From positions 186,001 to 250,000 of the forward strand of contig NZ_BAWM01000021.1 in the NCBI RefSeq assembly GCF_000759675.1: a DNA stretch of 64,000 nt, read 5' to 3'. Under the pieces are notes generated by a model, which saw only the letters and a list, made by a program, of their open reading frames with translations, was not told the origin of the DNA and did not search any database. How positions within the stretch are numbered: the first letter of the stretch is position 1; each line of letters starts with the position of its first letter. This stretch comes from Neobacillus niacini. GTDB lineage: Bacteria; Bacillota; Bacilli; Bacillales; Cytobacillaceae. A program made the position numbers and the translations under genes. Of the stretch, positions 61,719 to 64,000 are shown one piece after another.

Positions 61719-62564
61719 TTATGCTTCCATGTGCAGCCAATCATAGTACATGACTTCGCCTGTCTTGTGCGCATAACGTAACGGCTTGCTCTCATATTGA
61801 TTTTCAAGCAATTGTTCGAGATAGAACTCTTTTAATTTGTTGGTTAAGATCCCATAAAAGAAGGCAATAGGTTTTACTACTAACTTGGTAGATTTCAGTT
61901 TACGAATCAGCTGCTTAAAGGACTGAATGGCGATAGCAAGAACATCCTCTTTTTCTTTATCACATTCAAATCGAAAAGCAGCGATTTGGACCATATGCCA
62001 GTATTCTTCAATCGTCTTCGCATCGGAAAAGAAGTATTTTACGAGCTGGACAAATGCTTGTGGAACTTTATCACTAACAAAAGTGTTATCTAACTCAATC
62101 GGCGCTTCGTTACGTTTACTATTCTTTTTAATATTAGTTTTTAAAGGATTATTAGTTTCTTTAGGCTGGTCCATTTTTTTCACTTTGGGTGGTTCACTTG
62201 CAGGAAAACGATTAAAGCAATATAGGTTGCTAGACTGTGATCCATTTATCCGTTCTGTTTCATAAATGGTGAGGATTCCGAATTCTCTGGCTTTGATGAT
62301 CATCCGTTTAAAGGTAGAGCGGGAGATTCCGTTACCTTGATACTCATCATTAATCGCTTTTAGCAAAGTTCCAACCTTTGCATTTGAAACTCCTGGTACT
62401 TTTACAGAAAAACGAACCAGCCGTTTCAAACCGATAAGCTCCCCCTTTGAGAACTCCTGCTTCTTCACCGCCAACCACATCTCCACATGCGTATTGAACT
62501 CCTTCACACTTTTAAACTGAGAATACCGTTCAAATCCTTCAATGCTGCCTGATTTTAAATTCAT
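61719..62564 (-). CDS. Helix-turn-helix protein, replication-initiator-like
   Basis: A 281-aa soluble protein. GGTGG lies upstream of the ATG. The N-terminal part (about 20-120) has the layout of winged-helix proteins: VEMWLAVKKQEFSKGELIGL, LVRFSVKVPGVSNAKVGTLL, GISRSTFKRMIIKAREFGIL. A basic linker follows (NNPLKTNIKKNSKRNEAP), then a helical C-terminal domain (about 165-260). Similar HTH proteins occur in plasmid/phage replication and as chromosomal orphans in Bacillus. The role here is unknown; it lies next to repeat copy C. Confidence 0.6.
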   Translation of the reverse strand: MNLKSGSIEGFERYSQFKSVKEFNTHVEMWLAVKKQEFSKGELIGLKRLVRFSVKVPGVSNAKVGTLLKAINDEYQGNGISRSTFKRMIIKAREFGILTIYETERINGSQSSNLYCFNRFPASEPPKVKKMDQPKETNNPLKTNIKKNSKRNEAPIELDNTFVSDKVPQAFVQLVKYFFSDAKTIEEYWHMVQIAAFRFECDKEKEDVLAIAIQSFKQLIRKLKSTKLVVKPIAFFYGILTNKLKEFYLEQLLENQYESKPLRYAHKTGEVMYYDWLHMEA

Positions 62565-62892
62565 AAAAATGCACCACCCTTTCTACCCTCTATATAGGAA
62601 TCTAGAGGGCAAAAGGACATGGTCAATTGAAGAAAGTTGTTACAGAATTGTGTACTCTATGTGGAAAATCACGGAACCTGGTAAAGAATGAAAAACAACA
62701 TTTCAAGACAGACAAAGGTTCAGCACTAGACAAGGTTCCCTTTTCAAAAATAGTAGAGGTTTCTTTAAATAGTTCGAAAAAATGTAAAAAATTACAAGGA
62801 AAAACTCGATTAAAGTCGAATACAATTATCTGGGATTGTAATAGTTTTGGAGGACTGCTATTTCTACCTAGATAAAAAATGGAGGAATATGA

Positions 62893-64000
62893 ATGGTTAA
62901 AAAGGGGCTGTATTTGTTTTTGTTATTGGTAGTTTTTATGAGCTTTACAATTGGAAATGTACATGCTTCCCATATTATTGGTAAAGGGGGAGCCGAAGTC
63001 CATGGTACGGATTCAACAAAACCAGCGGTACATGCAACCATTAAAGATAATGGAGCACCCGTAGAAAATGTTCTTGTTATGATTCAGGAAAAAGGAAAGT
63101 CAAATTGGATCCAAACAAGAACAGATGCTTCCGGAACATTTAAGACCAAATTAACAGATGGTACTTACGCTATTAAAGGAATTGCAAGCAGCAGTTTTAA
63201 TATCTATGGTACAAATGAAAGTTTTGTAGTGGAAGAAGGGAAAATTCAGGGAGAAATTAATCTTTCTGAAAAAAAACATGGCAAGAAGCCTTTAGCCCAA
63301 TCTGGTAATTTGAATGGTGTGATCAAGGAAGGAAGCAAAGGACTAAAAGCTGACTTGGTCTTCTTAAAGGATAACAATGGATATGTGGCCGATGTTTATA
63401 CCGTATCATCAAAGGGTGATGGAAGCTTTTCGGCTTCACTTCCTGACGGAGACTATTCCCTTAATGGAATAGAAGTTGATGGGGGCATTTATATATATGC
63501 GTTAAGTTTCAAAATTGAAGGCGGAATAGTATTAGTAGATGGCGAACCTGAAGACCATCTGGCTATTAATGTCCCAATCGACAAATATGCAGGAAAACTA
63601 GCGGATTCCTCCAAACCATTGTCTGGAGCAAACATCGTATTAGAGAAACAAGGAAATGAATACGATGAATTTATCCAGGAAGTTATTACGAATAAACAAG
63701 GGACATTTTCTTTAAGGGCACTGTCGGACGGATTGTATTCCCTAAGTGTCTATCACGATACATACTCATCGCGGAAACACATTACGTTTGAAGTGGTGGA
63801 TGGGGATATTTATATTAACGGGCAAAAGACTGAATTAGTTAAATTGATGGTTCCTGATGTGAACGTACAAGGTACCATCATGGATGGCAATAAGCCTATT
63901 TCTAATGGAAATATCACGTTCGAGGGAGAAACAGCTGACGGCGGAGAATATAACATGTATTATGCCGTCGTGGACTCCAAAGGGGAGCTGCAATACAGGC
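62893..64000 (+). CDS. Secreted protein with repeated carboxypeptidase-regulatory-like domains, 5' part
   Basis: The gene runs off the right edge; 369 codons are visible. GGAGGAAT precedes the ATG at 62893. A signal peptide (KKGLYLFLLLVVFMSFTIGN, cleavage near VHA about residue 26) precedes repeated beta-sandwich units of about 90-100 residues with the pattern G-x-I-x-x-x-x-K-x-L/I-x-x-A-x-x-x-L/F and TDASGTFKTKLTDGTYAIKG, SSKGDGSFSASLPDGDYSLN, TNKQGTFSLRALSDGLYSLS. Such repeats are common in Bacillus extracellular proteases and adhesins. The catalytic or anchoring part, if any, is outside the window. Confidence 0.8.
   Translation, partial: MVKKGLYLFLLLVVFMSFTIGNVHASHIIGKGGAEVHGTDSTKPAVHATIKDNGAPVENVLVMIQEKGKSNWIQTRTDASGTFKTKLTDGTYAIKGIASSSFNIYGTNESFVVEEGKIQGEINLSEKKHGKKPLAQSGNLNGVIKEGSKGLKADLVFLKDNNGYVADVYTVSSKGDGSFSASLPDGDYSLNGIEVDGGIYIYALSFKIEGGIVLVDGEPEDHLAINVPIDKYAGKLADSSKPLSGANIVLEKQGNEYDEFIQEVITNKQGTFSLRALSDGLYSLSVYHDTYSSRKHITFEVVDGDIYINGQKTELVKLMVPDVNVQGTIMDGNKPISNGNITFEGETADGGEYNMYYAVVDSKGELQYR

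Noticed and set aside
62627..62875. 82-codon frame with a CTLCGK motif
   Set aside because: TTG start without SD and low-complexity Lys-rich sequence; no family recognised and it overlaps the promoter region of the gene at 62893.

Overview
The window looks like a chromosomal segment of a spore-forming, competence-capable Bacillaceae (Bacillus/Neobacillus-like). The DNA is AT-rich with AGGAGG-type ribosome binding sites. It carries TasA/camelysin, TagU (LCP), ComK-like, Spo0E-like, TcyABC-like, CcpA cre-like and sigma-54 (SigL-type) signals. No rRNA, tRNA or CRISPR array was seen.

Layout. (1) 1-14.4 kb: the tail of a TasA/camelysin-type gene, tagU, then a glycosidase island: a secreted GH84 hexosaminidase behind a GlcT-like antiterminator leader, a 1391-aa EEP-LamG-GH20-LamG enzyme, and a second, more AT-rich GH84 enzyme. 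Scars surround them: an IS630-like remnant, a frameshifted F5/8 tail, a GH84 fragment, and the same IS3-type end at 290 and 14075. (2) 14.4-18.6 kb: small regulators on the minus strand (XRE, ComK family, sigma-70 family), an unknown protein and several copies of a ~110-bp repeat. (3) 18.6-28 kb: a sulfated amino-sugar locus: GntR, PTS EIICB, cytoplasmic Cys-type sulfatase, PTS EIIA, NanE-like epimerase, anaerobic sulfatase-maturing radical SAM enzyme, SulP permease and an FGE with both active-site cysteines. Both an O2-independent and an O2-dependent sulfatase maturase sit beside one sulfatase. (4) 28-29.2 kb: IS1182 remnant and an ORF-less group II intron-like stretch. (5) 29.3-34.5 kb: YheO/DauR-type regulator, broken ridA, D-cysteine desulfhydrase-like enzyme, PatB-like C-S lyase and NhaC-type antiporter.

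(6) 34.6-52 kb: a cysteine/sulfide catabolism regulon. Six -24/-12 sigma-54 promoters, all with exactly 12 bases from GG to GC, precede trxB-trx, a Met/Cys gamma-lyase operon (with an aminotransferase and a PatB lyase), the sigma-54 activator gene, tcyABC, sqr-DUF1641-cstB-tauE-ridA, and a patB fragment plus cysteine dioxygenase. A shared dyad (roughly TNTCAA-NN-TTGNNAA) lies upstream of each and is a candidate activator site. Inferred flow: cystine import, reduction and C-S cleavage, sulfide to persulfide (SQR), persulfide to sulfite (CstB), sulfite export (TauE).

(7) 52-64 kb: D-serine dehydratase with a divergent XRE-cupin regulator, an AHSA1 protein, GyrI-like, VOC and GNAT genes, an ArsR-type regulator with an ABC-2 exporter, a second TauE, a HTH/replication-initiator-like protein and the start of a secreted protein with repeated carboxypeptidase-regulatory-like domains.

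Start codons were moved from the longest ORF to the codon with a suitable Shine-Dalgarno (SD) sequence wherever this is stated. All family names rest on reading motifs by eye; no search was run.
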